Assembly (NCBI GenBank): GCA_963702555.1 | Contig: CAVPCW010000006.1 | Location: forward strand, 310,001-374,000 | Source of the DNA: CAMFLJ01 sp963702555 | Lineage (GTDB): Bacteria; Actinomycetota; Acidimicrobiia; Acidimicrobiales; Acidimicrobilacustridaceae | Direction: 5' to 3' | DNA length: 64,000 nt | Part shown: piece by piece, positions 50,620-59,238 of the stretch | How the letters are laid out: every line of letters starts with the position of its first letter | Numbering within the stretch: the first letter of the stretch is position 1 | The notes under the pieces: model-generated | Databases searched by the model: none | The model's input: the letters and a program-made list of their open reading frames with translations, nothing else | Told to the model about the DNA's origin: nothing | Program-made: the position numbers and the translations under genes

Positions 50620-51837
50620 TCAACGGTAGGCGCCGGGGCCGGTGAACATGCCCCGGTGCCAGCGGCCCGGGGTGAGCAGCAGCGCCCTCGGGTAGTCCTC
50701 GAACAGCCAGCGGGCGAAGTTGCGGCGGGTCCAGTCGTTGAGCCCGGCGGCGCGGACAGCGGCCCGTGCCCCGAGCGGGCGGCTCAGGATGCCGGCCAGC
50801 TGCTCGGCGAAGCGGTGGTCGACCGCGAGGTCGCGGTGCACCTCGTGCTCGTAGGCGGCCCGGGCGCCGGCGGGGTCGTCGGGGTGGGCCAGCAGCGCCT
50901 CGGCGGCCCAGCGCCCGGTGGCCAGGGCCTGGCCGATCCCCTCGCCGGTCATCGGGTCGGTGGCGGCGGCGGCGTCGCCCACGAACAGGGTGCGCCCGGC
51001 GCTCAGCACGACCTGGTCGACCCGGGCCGGGATCGGCCACGCCCGGTGGGGCGACTCGGCCCGGGCGTCGGGCCCGAGGAACCCCCGGATGTGGGGCCGG
51101 GCCAGCAGCTCGCGCCAGACCGCGCCCATGTCGGCCACCTTGTAGCTGGAGCCGCGGAGGATGCCGAACCCGACGTTGGCCACGCCTCCGCCGATGGGGA
51201 ACGACCAGGCGTAGCCGGGCAGCAGGTCGGGCTCGAACCACACGACGAGCTCGCTCGCCGCCTCGGGAGAGACGTCGACGAGGTACTGCCGGAAGGCGTG
51301 CCACTCGCCCCGGTAGGTGGGGTCGGCCAGGCCGAGCGCCTTGCGCAGCGGTGACCACATGCCGTCGGCGCCGATCGCCCAGCGCGCCTGCACGGGGCCG
51401 AGCCCGTCGACGTCGGCCGCCACGCCGTCGGAGTCCTGCTCGGCCCCTCGCAGCGTGGCGCCCTCGACCACGGTGGCACCGGACGATCGGGCCACCTCCA
51501 CCAGGGCGGCGTCGAGGTCACGTCGTCGGGCGACCGCACCGTAGCGACCGCCGTCGCGGGGGAGCGGGAAGGTGACCTGGTGCCCGGAGGGGGAACGGAC
51601 CACGACATCGTCGATGTCGACCCACGAGTCGACGGCGGCGGGGTCGAGGCCCAGTCCGTCGAGCTCCCGCAGCGCCGCGGTGGTGAGGCCGTCACCGCAG
51701 ATCTTGTCGCGGGGGAAGGTCGCCTTGTCGACGACGGTCACGGTGAGGCCCGAGCGTGCCAACGTGGTGGCCGCTGCCGAGCCCGCCGGGCCGGCACCGA
51801 CCACCAGGACGTCGGTGGTGTGAACGGGGGGAGCCAC
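50620..51837 (-). CDS. Geranylgeranyl-reductase-family FAD flavoprotein
   Basis: FAD-dependent reductase of isoprenoid double bonds (menaquinone or polyprenol type) or a related monooxygenase; 405 residues. The FAD motif VVGAGPAGSAAATTLAR is at about 12-28, the family mark FPRDKICGDGLT at about 41-52 and the second FAD motif LFVGDAAAATDPMTGEGI at about 284-301. The last 40 residues include a helix near the membrane-like FARWLFEDYPRALLL. TAGCCT is eight bases before the GTG. Five bases separate its stop from the next start. Confidence 0.88.
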   Translation of the reverse strand: MAPPVHTTDVLVVGAGPAGSAAATTLARSGLTVTVVDKATFPRDKICGDGLTTAALRELDGLGLDPAAVDSWVDIDDVVVRSPSGHQVTFPLPRDGGRYGAVARRRDLDAALVEVARSSGATVVEGATLRGAEQDSDGVAADVDGLGPVQARWAIGADGMWSPLRKALGLADPTYRGEWHAFRQYLVDVSPEAASELVVWFEPDLLPGYAWSFPIGGGVANVGFGILRGSSYKVADMGAVWRELLARPHIRGFLGPDARAESPHRAWPIPARVDQVVLSAGRTLFVGDAAAATDPMTGEGIGQALATGRWAAEALLAHPDDPAGARAAYEHEVHRDLAVDHRFAEQLAGILSRPLGARAAVRAAGLNDWTRRNFARWLFEDYPRALLLTPGRWHRGMFTGPGAYR

Positions 51838-51866
51838 GGCCGCGCAGGCTATGGCCCCGACGCCGA

Positions 51867-52649
51867 TCAGTCGTAGTCGCGGAGGCGGGCCTCGACCTTG
51901 GACAGCAGCCGGGCGAGCTCGCTGCCGCCGGTGTCGCCGGCGACCGGGAGGGCGGTGACCTCGCTGACCCGGAGGATGTCGTCGCTGCTCGTCACCCGCT
52001 CGTCGACCCGACCACCCTGGCCGGTCCAGTCGATCGGCGACCGGTGGCCCTCGGGCATCGGGGCCCCGGCGCCGACGAACGCCGGCTCGGGCGGGGCGGA
52101 GATGTAGGGGTCGACGCCGTAGGGGTCGGGATCGTCGGTGAGGGGCTCGACCGGCGGGGTGTCGGTGACGAAGAGCGACGCCACGAGGGTTTCGGTGTCC
52201 TGGGGCTCGTCGTCCTCGCTGCGCAGGGGGCGGGAGACGGCGACGGACGGGTCGGCCGGCTCGGGCACCTCGGCACCCTCGGGCATCAGGGGGGACACGT
52301 TGTGGTGGTTCTGGGCGGGGACGGGCGGGGCCACGGAGGGGGCCGGGCTCATCATGGGTGCGGTCTGCTCCTGCTTCGCCCGCTCCTCACTGGGGCTGCT
52401 GATGGCCCAGTCACCGAAGAGGTCCTCGGCGGCTTCGGCGCTCTGCAGCGTCTCGGACTCCCAGTCCGCCATGCCTTCGCGTTCCTCGCGGACGGCGGCC
52501 CGGCGGGCCAGCAGGGCTGCGATCATCAGCCCGGAGAGGAGAACCAGGGAACCGGTCAACAGATCGGTCTCCCGGTAGACGACGACGGCTCCACCGACCA
52601 CGAGTGCCGTGGCGACGATGCCGACTGCGACCTTCAAGATCCTGGACAC
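51867..52649 (-). CDS. Hypothetical membrane protein with long acidic tail
   Basis: Not recognised. The 260-residue product has two N-terminal helices (about 4-24 and 30-50), a short basic loop, and a long acidic, Pro-rich cytoplasmic or extracytoplasmic tail (about 65-260) with no clear domain. The GTG at 52649 was chosen because GGAGG lies nine bases upstream; an in-frame GTG at 52667 would include that site. The gene is 29 bases upstream of the flavoprotein gene and may belong to the same operon. Confidence 0.6.
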   Translation of the reverse strand: MSRILKVAVGIVATALVVGGAVVVYRETDLLTGSLVLLSGLMIAALLARRAAVREEREGMADWESETLQSAEAAEDLFGDWAISSPSEERAKQEQTAPMMSPAPSVAPPVPAQNHHNVSPLMPEGAEVPEPADPSVAVSRPLRSEDDEPQDTETLVASLFVTDTPPVEPLTDDPDPYGVDPYISAPPEPAFVGAGAPMPEGHRSPIDWTGQGGRVDERVTSSDDILRVSEVTALPVAGDTGGSELARLLSKVEARLRDYD

Positions 52650-52709
52650 GGGGTGCGACCTCCACACAGCTCGACCGGTTCGACCGGCTTCACGCCTTGT
52701 ACATCGGCG

Positions 52710-53198
52710 TCAGGAGGCCCGAGGTGAAGCAGGTTCTTGTCGTTGGGGTCCGAACCCCTCGGCGACCTCCCCGGGCTCCAGCGGTCGCATCAGCAGGTCG
52801 GAGGCCAGCCACACGGTCTTGGAGAACGGGAGGAAGAAGAGCGGCATGAACACGGCGATGCCCACGGCCGCCGCGCCGATGACCGCCATCGGCGGTTCCG
52901 GCCAGGTCAACAGCACCCCGCCGAGCAGCACGATCAGCATGGCGCCGAAGCTCACGATGGTGTTCACACCGATGTCACCGGACCACTGGCCCTCGATGCG
53001 GTCGAACGTGAGGTTGCAGCGGGGGCAACGCTCCTTCATCTTGAACCAGCTGGTGAACAGGTGACCCGACCCGCACACGGGGCAGTGCTTCACCCAGCCC
53101 CGGAGGAACACTCGCCACGGGTGCTCCGACGCCACCAGGGCGCCCTTTCCCGGCAGGACGGTGTTCGGTCGCTTGGCGCGCGCGGTGGGAGGGCTCAC
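52710..53198 (-). CDS. DUF983 family zinc-ribbon membrane protein, copy 1
   Basis: Unknown function; DUF983 members combine a zinc ribbon with two membrane helices. The 162-residue product has CPVCGSGHLFTSWFKMKERCPRC-type spacing (CxxC at about 39-42 and 58-61), then helices at about 82-100 and 104-125 around the TWPEPP loop. The GTG start lies in GGGGTGA and overlaps the stop of a three-codon ATG frame. A second copy with the same motifs is at 55036. Confidence 0.8.
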   Translation of the reverse strand: MSPPTARAKRPNTVLPGKGALVASEHPWRVFLRGWVKHCPVCGSGHLFTSWFKMKERCPRCNLTFDRIEGQWSGDIGVNTIVSFGAMLIVLLGGVLLTWPEPPMAVIGAAAVGIAVFMPLFFLPFSKTVWLASDLLMRPLEPGEVAEGFGPQRQEPASPRAS

Positions 53199-53264
53199 CC
53201 CGTCATGCTGCGGGCCTCCGGGCCGGCTCGCAACACGCGAAGGTCCCGAACCTGGCCCGCCCGG

Positions 53265-53783
53265 CTAGAAGTCGAGGTCGGGGTCGATGTGGGTGATGTC
53301 GAGCGGCGTGCTCGGCAGCTGCCCGGCGACGAGGTCGGGGAGGAACTCGCGCAGGCGGCGGGGGAGCACGGCGTCGTCGCTCGCCAGCAGGTCCTCGAGG
53401 CCCCACCAGCGGTGCCCCCGGAACGCCATCGCCTCGAACGCCTCGAGCCCCCCGGGCCGGATCGTCGAGAGGTCGATGTGGTCGGTCCAGGCGACGTGGA
53501 CGTGCTCGTGCTGGTCGAACTTCCAGCCGGCGAACCGGAACCGGGCGTGCTGGGTCCAGACGCACGGGCCGATCTCGGCCTCGGTGATGCCCGTCTCCTC
53601 GTAGAGCTCGCGCCGGGCGGCCGCCTCGCTGGACTCGCCGGGATCCATGCCCCCGCCGGGGATCTCCCACCAGTGCCCCTTCGAGGCGTCGGCGGGGTCA
53701 GCGGCCTGGAGGAGCAGCACGTGGCCGTCGCGGTCGAGCAGGACCACCCGGGCCGCGGTGCGTCGGAGCACCCAGTCGCTCAT
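53265..53783 (-). CDS. Nudix hydrolase
   Basis: Hydrolyses nucleoside diphosphates linked to another group. The 172-residue product has the Nudix box GGGMDPGESSEAAARRELYEETGI split as GGGMDPGES...RRELYEETG (about 43-66), which is complete. Flanking TAARVVLLDRDGHVLLLQAA and WWEIPGG are typical of the MutT-like group. The ATG overlaps the TGA of the DUF2332 gene (ATGA), so the two are translationally coupled. Confidence 0.92.
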   Translation of the reverse strand: MSDWVLRRTAARVVLLDRDGHVLLLQAADPADASKGHWWEIPGGGMDPGESSEAAARRELYEETGITEAEIGPCVWTQHARFRFAGWKFDQHEHVHVAWTDHIDLSTIRPGGLEAFEAMAFRGHRWWGLEDLLASDDAVLPRRLREFLPDLVAGQLPSTPLDITHIDPDLDF

Positions 53784-54973
53784 CGTGTCGCTCCTGTGTC
53801 GGGGACCCATGCGATCCAGCGGACGTGGGGGTGGCACAGGGCCAGCGCCTCGTCGTGGGCCCTACCGCCTCGCCACGTGCGCAGGCCCAGCAGGGTGCCC
53901 GTGCCGTCGCCGTCGGCGTCGCCACAGGCCTCCACGGCCGCGGGCGGCGCCGGCACCCACGGGGTGATCCGGGGCTCCTCGGCGCTGACCAGGGCGAGGT
54001 CGCGCGAGGCGCCGACCTCGTCGAGGGCGGCGAGCACCGCGGCCCGGCCGTCGCGCCCAAGGTAGGCGAGCGCCCAGGTGGAGATCACCACCGGAAGGAC
54101 GTCGTCGGGCAGGGCGGCGACCAGCGGGGCCAGGTCGGTGACGGCGTCGCCGACGACCAGGCGGGGAGGATCGAGTCGGGCGAGCTCGATCGCGGCGGCG
54201 AGGCGCTCCGGACGGTCGGGCACGCCGGGCCACACGCAGGCCGAGAGCCAGCGACGGGCTTCGAGGTCGGTGACGTCGACCGGGTTGAGGTCGACGCCGA
54301 CCCGTGAGGCGATCGGCGCGGGGAGCCCGGTGAGCATCGGATCGGCCGGGCCCCGCAGCTCGCACTCGAGGCGCACCGGAGAGTCGGGATCGCCGATGGT
54401 GGCCACGACGTCGGCCCCCCGTCGATAGGTCACGGCGTAGCGGTCGAGGAGGAGGTTGAGCCCGGCGCTGGGGCCGAGCTCGACGAGCGCGAGCGGGCGC
54501 CCGTCGCCGGCGACGAGGGCCTCGGCGCGGACGGTGGCGAGGGCCGGGAGGAGGGCGGCGCTGCGCCCGACCTCGTTGGTCTGGATGCTCCGCGTGGCCA
54601 TGCGCTCGAGCACCTCCGCCGAGCGTCCGAGCAGCAGCTCCCGGAACGGTGGCCACGGGTCGGTGCCGACGCTGCCGGCGTAGATCGCGGCCAGTGGGCT
54701 CTCGGGCTCGGACAGGACGATGTCGTGCACCGCGGCCAGCGCCAGCACCGGGATGCGCCCGACCGGGGCCGTGCCGGCCAGCAGGGCGAGGGACTCGTCG
54801 TCGTCGGCCAGGGCCCGGGCGATGCGCTCGTAGATCGGCGAGTAGCCGGCGAAGTCGTCGTCGGCGAGGACGACGCAGCGGGCGGCCAACGCGTCGATCT
54901 CCGGTGGCCGGGCGGTTCCGGTGAGCAGGTCACTCCCGCCGGCCGAGGCGCCGGTGCCCGATGGATCACTCAC
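53780..54973 (-). CDS. DUF2332 family protein
   Basis: Unknown function; found widely in actinobacteria. The 397-residue product has the family motifs LVELGPSAGLNLLLDRY (about 166) and VVGDAVTDLAPLVAALP (about 289). The first looks like a SAM-binding loop, so a methyltransferase-like fold is possible; that is inference. TAGCCT lies eight bases before the GTG at 54973, and the gene is divergent from the second DUF983 copy. Its stop overlaps the Nudix start. Confidence 0.85.
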   Translation of the reverse strand: MSDPSGTGASAGGSDLLTGTARPPEIDALAARCVVLADDDFAGYSPIYERIARALADDDESLALLAGTAPVGRIPVLALAAVHDIVLSEPESPLAAIYAGSVGTDPWPPFRELLLGRSAEVLERMATRSIQTNEVGRSAALLPALATVRAEALVAGDGRPLALVELGPSAGLNLLLDRYAVTYRRGADVVATIGDPDSPVRLECELRGPADPMLTGLPAPIASRVGVDLNPVDVTDLEARRWLSACVWPGVPDRPERLAAAIELARLDPPRLVVGDAVTDLAPLVAALPDDVLPVVISTWALAYLGRDGRAAVLAALDEVGASRDLALVSAEEPRITPWVPAPPAAVEACGDADGDGTGTLLGLRTWRGGRAHDEALALCHPHVRWIAWVPDTGATR

Positions 54974-55035
54974 GGGGGCCGAGGCTATCGCCCCACGGAT
55001 CGACCGATCCGGCCCGACCCCTGCACAATGGGGAG

Positions 55036-55494
55036 GTGCCGGTGCCCACATCCACCCTGCTGCGCCGTGGTGCCGGGCGGCGGTGCGCGGTCTGTGGGGA
55101 GGGTGGCCTGTTCCGGCACTGGGTGCGCATGACCCCGCGGTGCCCCACGTGTGGGCTGGTGTTCCTCCGGGTGCCGGGCCAGTGGTTGGGCTCCTGGTTC
55201 CTCAACATCTGCCTGGCCCAGACCGCGGTGGTGCTGATCCTGCTGCTCGGGGTCGGGTTCACCTGGCCCGAGCCGCCGATGCTGCTCATCTCCGTCTCCG
55301 CCGCCGTGGCGGCCCTGGCCGTGCCCTTCGCCTTCTTCCCCTGGTCACGCACGATCTGGTTGGCGATCGACCTGGCGATGCGCCCGCTCGACTTCGACGA
55401 CGGTGTCGCCCCCGGCTTCGAGCTCCAGGACGACCTCGAGCGCCTCCGGGACGAGTCCGGCGACGACCGGGGTGATCACGGTCGAGCTGCCTGA
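55036..55494 (+). CDS. DUF983 family zinc-ribbon membrane protein, copy 2
   Basis: Paralogue of the protein at 52710. The 152-residue product has CAVCGEGGLFRHWVRMTPRC-type zinc ribbon spacing (CxxC at about 17-20 and 36-39), two helices (about 60-78 and 84-104) around a nearly identical TWPEPPM loop, and an acidic tail. Start: the GTG six bases after CACAAT (55024-55029), a weaker match to the local hexamer. Its neighbours DUF2332 and Nudix lie between the two copies. Confidence 0.78.
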   Translation: MPVPTSTLLRRGAGRRCAVCGEGGLFRHWVRMTPRCPTCGLVFLRVPGQWLGSWFLNICLAQTAVVLILLLGVGFTWPEPPMLLISVSAAVAALAVPFAFFPWSRTIWLAIDLAMRPLDFDDGVAPGFELQDDLERLRDESGDDRGDHGRAA

Positions 55495-55523
55495 GCCCGA
55501 GCCGATCCGGCCGGCGCGGGGCG

Positions 55524-56141
55524 TCAGGCCGTCGGCGGGGGGAGCGGCGGCGGGCCGACCAACACGTTGAACACCACGGTCTGGGTGGCCTCCGCCGGCT
55601 GCTCGGCGGTGCCGATGCGCTCGTAGCGGAGGGTGACGGTGGTCTGCCCGTCGCTGCGCCCGGCGTAGGAGACGATCTGCACCAGCGGGCCCGGGGCCGT
55701 CGTCGTGGTCGTCGGCCCCTCGGTGGTCGGGGTGGGCTCGGTGGTGGTCGTGGAGCGACCGGTGAAGAGCGTGGTGGTGGTCTCCGGCGGCGGGGGCTCG
55801 GTGGTGGTCGTCGTCGACTGCGCCAGCAGTGCCGGGTCGTCGCGGAACTCCGAGCCCAGCGGGGCGAGGAAGGTCGTGTCGACCGGCTCGACCACCCACC
55901 GCCACCCGTTGGCGGGGTCCGCCGGCAACATGATGGCGAAGCGCTTGCCGACGTCGACGGTGATGGTGTCGGCGGGGTTGCTGAAGGCCGTGAAGGTGAG
56001 GCTCTCGGCGGTGGTCGCGGTCGTCGAGGTGGCGGTGGCGTCCGGGCCCTCGTCGCCGCTGCACGCCACCAGGGCGATGGCGCCGACGCCCAGCGCCGCC
56101 AGCGCGGCGAGGGCGCGGCGGGAGGGAGGTCGGCTGGTCAC
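55524..56141 (-). CDS. Chagasin-like (I42) protease inhibitor lipoprotein
   Basis: Probable inhibitor of papain-like cysteine proteases, anchored outside the membrane. The 205-residue product has a lipoprotein signal (ALAALAALGVGAIALVAC, Cys about 27). The chagasin-type sequence starts with DTITVDVGKRFAIMLPADP, contains the NGWRWVV motif (family NPTTGYxW) and ends in TVTLRYERIG...TVVFNVLVG. Between the two halves is a Thr/Pro-rich insert of about 45 residues (TTTTTEPPPPETTTT and repeats), where the inhibitor loop would be. TACTCT lies eight bases before the GTG. Confidence 0.72.
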   Translation of the reverse strand: MTSRPPSRRALAALAALGVGAIALVACSGDEGPDATATSTTATTAESLTFTAFSNPADTITVDVGKRFAIMLPADPANGWRWVVEPVDTTFLAPLGSEFRDDPALLAQSTTTTTEPPPPETTTTLFTGRSTTTTEPTPTTEGPTTTTTAPGPLVQIVSYAGRSDGQTTVTLRYERIGTAEQPAEATQTVVFNVLVGPPPLPPPTA

Positions 56142-56256
56142 GGGTGCCGAGAGTAACGGTGCACCGGCCCCTCCCGAGGGCGACCCCCACCGCTCCGGTC
56201 GGTCGGGAGCCCGGCGCGACTCGCGGTGCGCCGACCCTCTGGGCCACACTGGTGGC

Positions 56257-56664
56257 GTGCGAGGTACCGGTTTCCGCCTGAGGATCTCGCCGCTCGGCCG
56301 GCTCCTGCGGTCGGCGGTGCTGCTCCTCGGCCTTCTGATGTTCGTCCCCGGCGTGATCGCCGCGGGCATCGACCTGTGGTGGCGCGTGCTCTTCGTGTTC
56401 GGGAGCCTGGCGTGCGCCGCCGGCCTCCGCATCCTCTGGGGATCGGTCGTCGTCGTGCGGCCCCAGGGCCTGCGGGTGCAGCGCAACTGGCCGTTCCGTC
56501 GCGACTTCCTCTGGTATCGGATCGAGTCCATCGACGTGGTGCCCGGCTTCTGGCACCTCGAGGTCGAGCTCAACTCCGGCGAGCGCATCACGCTCCCTGC
56601 GGTCGACGACCTGGAGCGGCTCTACCAGCTGATGGAACAGCACCGGCAGGCGCTCGACGCCTGA
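56257..56664 (+). CDS. PH-like domain membrane protein
   Basis: Actinobacterial bacterial-PH protein, function unknown. The 135-residue product has two helices (about 15-34 and 38-58), then a PH-like fold with GLRVQRNWPFRRDFLWYRIE and HLEVELNSGERITLPA. The start is GTG at 56257; CACACT ends six bases before it. A long Arg-rich upstream extension in the same frame is unlikely to be protein. Confidence 0.75.
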   Translation: MRGTGFRLRISPLGRLLRSAVLLLGLLMFVPGVIAAGIDLWWRVLFVFGSLACAAGLRILWGSVVVVRPQGLRVQRNWPFRRDFLWYRIESIDVVPGFWHLEVELNSGERITLPAVDDLERLYQLMEQHRQALDA

Positions 56665-56680
56665 GCTCGGGCCGAGCGCT

Positions 56681-57538
56681 CTAGAGCTTCAGGACCTTGC
56701 GGGCGTTCTCCCGCAGGAACTTCGGCCACACCTCGTCCTTGAGCGGCACGTCGGGCAGCTCGGAGAAGATGCGGTCGTAGCTGAGACCGGCGGGGAAGTA
56801 GCCCGCGTACATGACCTTGTCGGCGCCGCGCGAGTTGGCGTAGGCGAGGATCGTGGGGTCGTAGTGCTTCGGCGCGAACGCCGAGGTCGAGTAGTAGAGA
56901 CCCGGCCACTTGAGCATCAGCTTCATGGCCAGCTCGGTCCAGGGCTGGGCACCGTGGCGCATCACGAAGGTGAGGTCGGGGAAGTCGTACATGACCTCGT
57001 CGATGAGCTCGACGTGCTGGGGCTTGAACGGGATGCGGGGCCCCGGGATGCCGACGCACACGAAGATGGGGAGGTCGAGCTCCACGCACATCGCGTAGAA
57101 CGGGTACATCTTCTTGTCGTTGATCGGGACCTTGTAGCCCGCCGGGAAGGTGCTCAGCGCCCGCAGCCCGTACTGCTCGTGCAGCGACCGCACCCGCCGC
57201 ATGGCGGTCATGGTGTCGTTGGGGTCGAACTCGAGGCAGGCGATGATGCGGTCGGGGTTCTCGGTGAGGGCCCGCACGCAGTCGGGGTTGTCGGGGTTGA
57301 ACCCGAGCAGCGCCGTCTCGATGTTGTTGCGGTCGAGCTGGTCGAGGAGCAGGGCGACGGGGTCGATGCTCTCGTCGAGGTCGGCCGGCACGTCCTTGAA
57401 CATGTACTGGGCCGGCATCTTGTAGTCCTGGCTCTCCTCCTTCAGGTGAGGTGCCAGGAACTTGTAGACCTCTTTGCGGTTGCGGCTCGGCATGCCGACG
57501 AAGGTCTCGATGATGCCGATGTCTGCCGGGAACCCCAT
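56681..57538 (-). CDS. Amidohydrolase family 2 (ACMSD-like) protein
   Basis: Metal-dependent hydrolase or decarboxylase of the TIM-barrel amidohydrolase group, 285 residues. Seen features are IIACLEFDPND (about 88), IFVCVGIPGPRIPFKPQ (about 162), TFVMRHGAQPW (about 192) with a metal-type His, and SYDRIFSELPD near the end. The N-terminal HxH metal pair of the family is not obvious, so the start is distinct from typical members and activity is uncertain. The ATG at 57538 has GGGGAG six bases upstream; an ATG two codons earlier is also possible. Confidence 0.75.
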   Translation of the reverse strand: MGFPADIGIIETFVGMPSRNRKEVYKFLAPHLKEESQDYKMPAQYMFKDVPADLDESIDPVALLLDQLDRNNIETALLGFNPDNPDCVRALTENPDRIIACLEFDPNDTMTAMRRVRSLHEQYGLRALSTFPAGYKVPINDKKMYPFYAMCVELDLPIFVCVGIPGPRIPFKPQHVELIDEVMYDFPDLTFVMRHGAQPWTELAMKLMLKWPGLYYSTSAFAPKHYDPTILAYANSRGADKVMYAGYFPAGLSYDRIFSELPDVPLKDEVWPKFLRENARKVLKL

Positions 57539-57727
57539 GTCCATCTCCCCCTGCGGTGCGAACGACGCGAAGGGAGCATCGTACGGCACCACCAGGGGCC
57601 CGGACGCGGCGATGCCCGCCCGGAGGGGGAGGGGCGGGCATCGCTGGGTCACGTGAACCGGGAAGGGGGGAACCCGGTCATCGTGGAGGTTCGGTGGGCC
57701 CGGGGGGAGGGCGCCGAACCGGGGGGA

Positions 57728-57943
57728 TCAGGCGGCGTGGTGGAGCAGCTTCTCCGGGACGCCGGCGCGGACCTCGAGGACCCACGCTTCCATCTCGAGC
57801 TCGCTGGCCCGGCGGCGGTAGGACATGCCCAGGACCTCGTCGAGGTCGGCGGCCTGCTGACGGAGGCTCTCGGCACGGTGGCGCATCTGGGTGGCCTCGG
57901 CCACGAGGACCTCGTCGACGTGGGTGGCGGTGGTCGTGCTCAT
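57728..57943 (-). CDS. Small helical protein, 71 residues
   Basis: Not recognised. Almost fully alpha-helical with many Ala, Glu and Arg (HRAESLRQQAADLDEVLGMS, RRRASELEMEAWVLEV), probably a helical hairpin that dimerises. GAGGGAGA precedes the ATG by five bases. It lies between the amidohydrolase and an AT-richer intergenic region that may hold its promoter. Confidence 0.6.
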   Translation of the reverse strand: MSTTTATHVDEVLVAEATQMRHRAESLRQQAADLDEVLGMSYRRRASELEMEAWVLEVRAGVPEKLLHHAA

Positions 57944-57989
57944 CGGTGTCTCCCTCTCCGTGCCTCTCGGCGGCGATCCTGCGTTTCGG

Positions 57990-58156
57990 TGTTACTTCGT
58001 TCCGGTGTCTTCAACCACCGAGTCGGTGGTTCTCATCCCGGTGTGACGATGTCATCGGTCACCCCCGAGGCGCGCCTGAAGCACTTACCCGGGAAACCAT
58101 CGAAAAAGTCAGCGAAAAGACTGACTTCTCGCGCTCTGTGTAGCGAAACGTGGCCG
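57990..58156. promoter_or_regulatory. AT-richer intergenic region with two inverted repeats
   Basis: The region between the 71-residue gene and the flippase-like gene is less G+C-rich than its surroundings. It contains AACCACCG/CGGTGGTT (58013-58031, three-base loop) and AAGTCAG/CTGACTT (58106-58127, eight-base loop with AAAA). The second, followed by CTTCTC, could terminate minus-strand transcription from the LPG-synthase-like gene. The first may be an operator or part of the promoter of the small gene. Confidence 0.45.
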
Positions 58157-59170
58157 CTATGTCACAGAGGGTGAAGGTGGCCTCGGCGACCGGCCGTAGC
58201 GGTGCCGGAAGAGGAAGTGGGCCACGACGCCGGCGGGCAGCGGCAGCCAGTACGAGACGATGCGGTAGGCGAGCGTCGCGAGGAGGGCGTCGGCCGAGGG
58301 CACCCCGGCCAGCACGAGCATGGCGGTGAGGCCGGCCTCCACGAAGCCCAGACCGCCCGGGGTGATCGGGATCATGCCCAGCACGGCGGCGGCGCCGTAG
58401 GCCAGCAGCACGACGCTGAACCGCGGCTTCACGCCCACGGCCATGAGGGCGGCCACGAGGGCCATGTAGTCGAGCAGCCAGTTGCCGACGGCAGCGGCCA
58501 GGGCCTTCTTCCACCGGGCGCCGAGGCCCTCGACCATGAGGTCGCGCTGGCGCACCAGGCCGTCGGCGGTGGGGCCGCCCGGACGGTGGAGCCGACGCAG
58601 GATCGGCGTCGAGACGCGCTCGAGCGCGTTGCCCAGCATGATCAGCGGCCGGTCGAAGCGCACCAGGGCGAAGCCCACCGCGAACAGCAGGATGAACAGC
58701 ACGGCACCGCCCCAGGCCACCCGGTCGAGGCCACGGGGCACCGGGGCGCTGACGATCGACAGCAACAGGGCCACCATCGGCAGCATGAACAGCACGCCGT
58801 TGGAGATGATGGCGGTGGCGGTGAGGGCGGCGCCGGCCGAGCCCTTCTCGACGCCCGACACCGAGAGCATCCGCCAGCCGGTGGCCGCGCCCATCGCCGC
58901 GCCGCCGGGCACCGTCTTCGAGACGGCGTTGGACACCAGTTGCGAGGTGCCCGCAACGAACCACGACACGGTGGGGAGAGCGACGCGGGTGAGCGCCCAC
59001 ATCGACATGTAGGAACCTGACTCCAGCACCACCATGGCGACGAACCAGAGGGCGCTGAGCGTGCGCAGGCGCGGCACGGTGTCCCACAGGTCGAGCAGCT
59101 GGGGGAGCAGGACGTAGAGGGTGAACGCGGCGATCCCGAGCAGCACGACGCGCCCGACGATGCGGAGCAC
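58157..59170 (-). CDS. Lysylphosphatidylglycerol synthase transmembrane-like (UPF0104) flippase
   Basis: Integral membrane protein of the AglD/UPF0104 group, thought to move lipids. The 337-residue product has about eight helices, the conserved PGGAAMGAATGWRML (about 88-102) and, near the C-terminus, IPITPGGLGFVEAGLTAML (about 270-288). The GTG start lies about 15 bases after GGAGGGG. A further in-frame stretch (SHIGDPGPLPVDPTEIQ) upstream looks protein-like but has no ATG, GTG or TTG; a CTG start there is possible. Confidence 0.85.
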   Translation of the reverse strand: MLRIVGRVVLLGIAAFTLYVLLPQLLDLWDTVPRLRTLSALWFVAMVVLESGSYMSMWALTRVALPTVSWFVAGTSQLVSNAVSKTVPGGAAMGAATGWRMLSVSGVEKGSAGAALTATAIISNGVLFMLPMVALLLSIVSAPVPRGLDRVAWGGAVLFILLFAVGFALVRFDRPLIMLGNALERVSTPILRRLHRPGGPTADGLVRQRDLMVEGLGARWKKALAAAVGNWLLDYMALVAALMAVGVKPRFSVVLLAYGAAAVLGMIPITPGGLGFVEAGLTAMLVLAGVPSADALLATLAYRIVSYWLPLPAGVVAHFLFRHRYGRSPRPPSPSVT

Positions 59171-59238
59171 CGACGGGGCACGCCCCTCCTGGATCTCGGT
59201 GGGGTCGACCGGGAGCGGCCCGGGATCGCCGATGTGGC

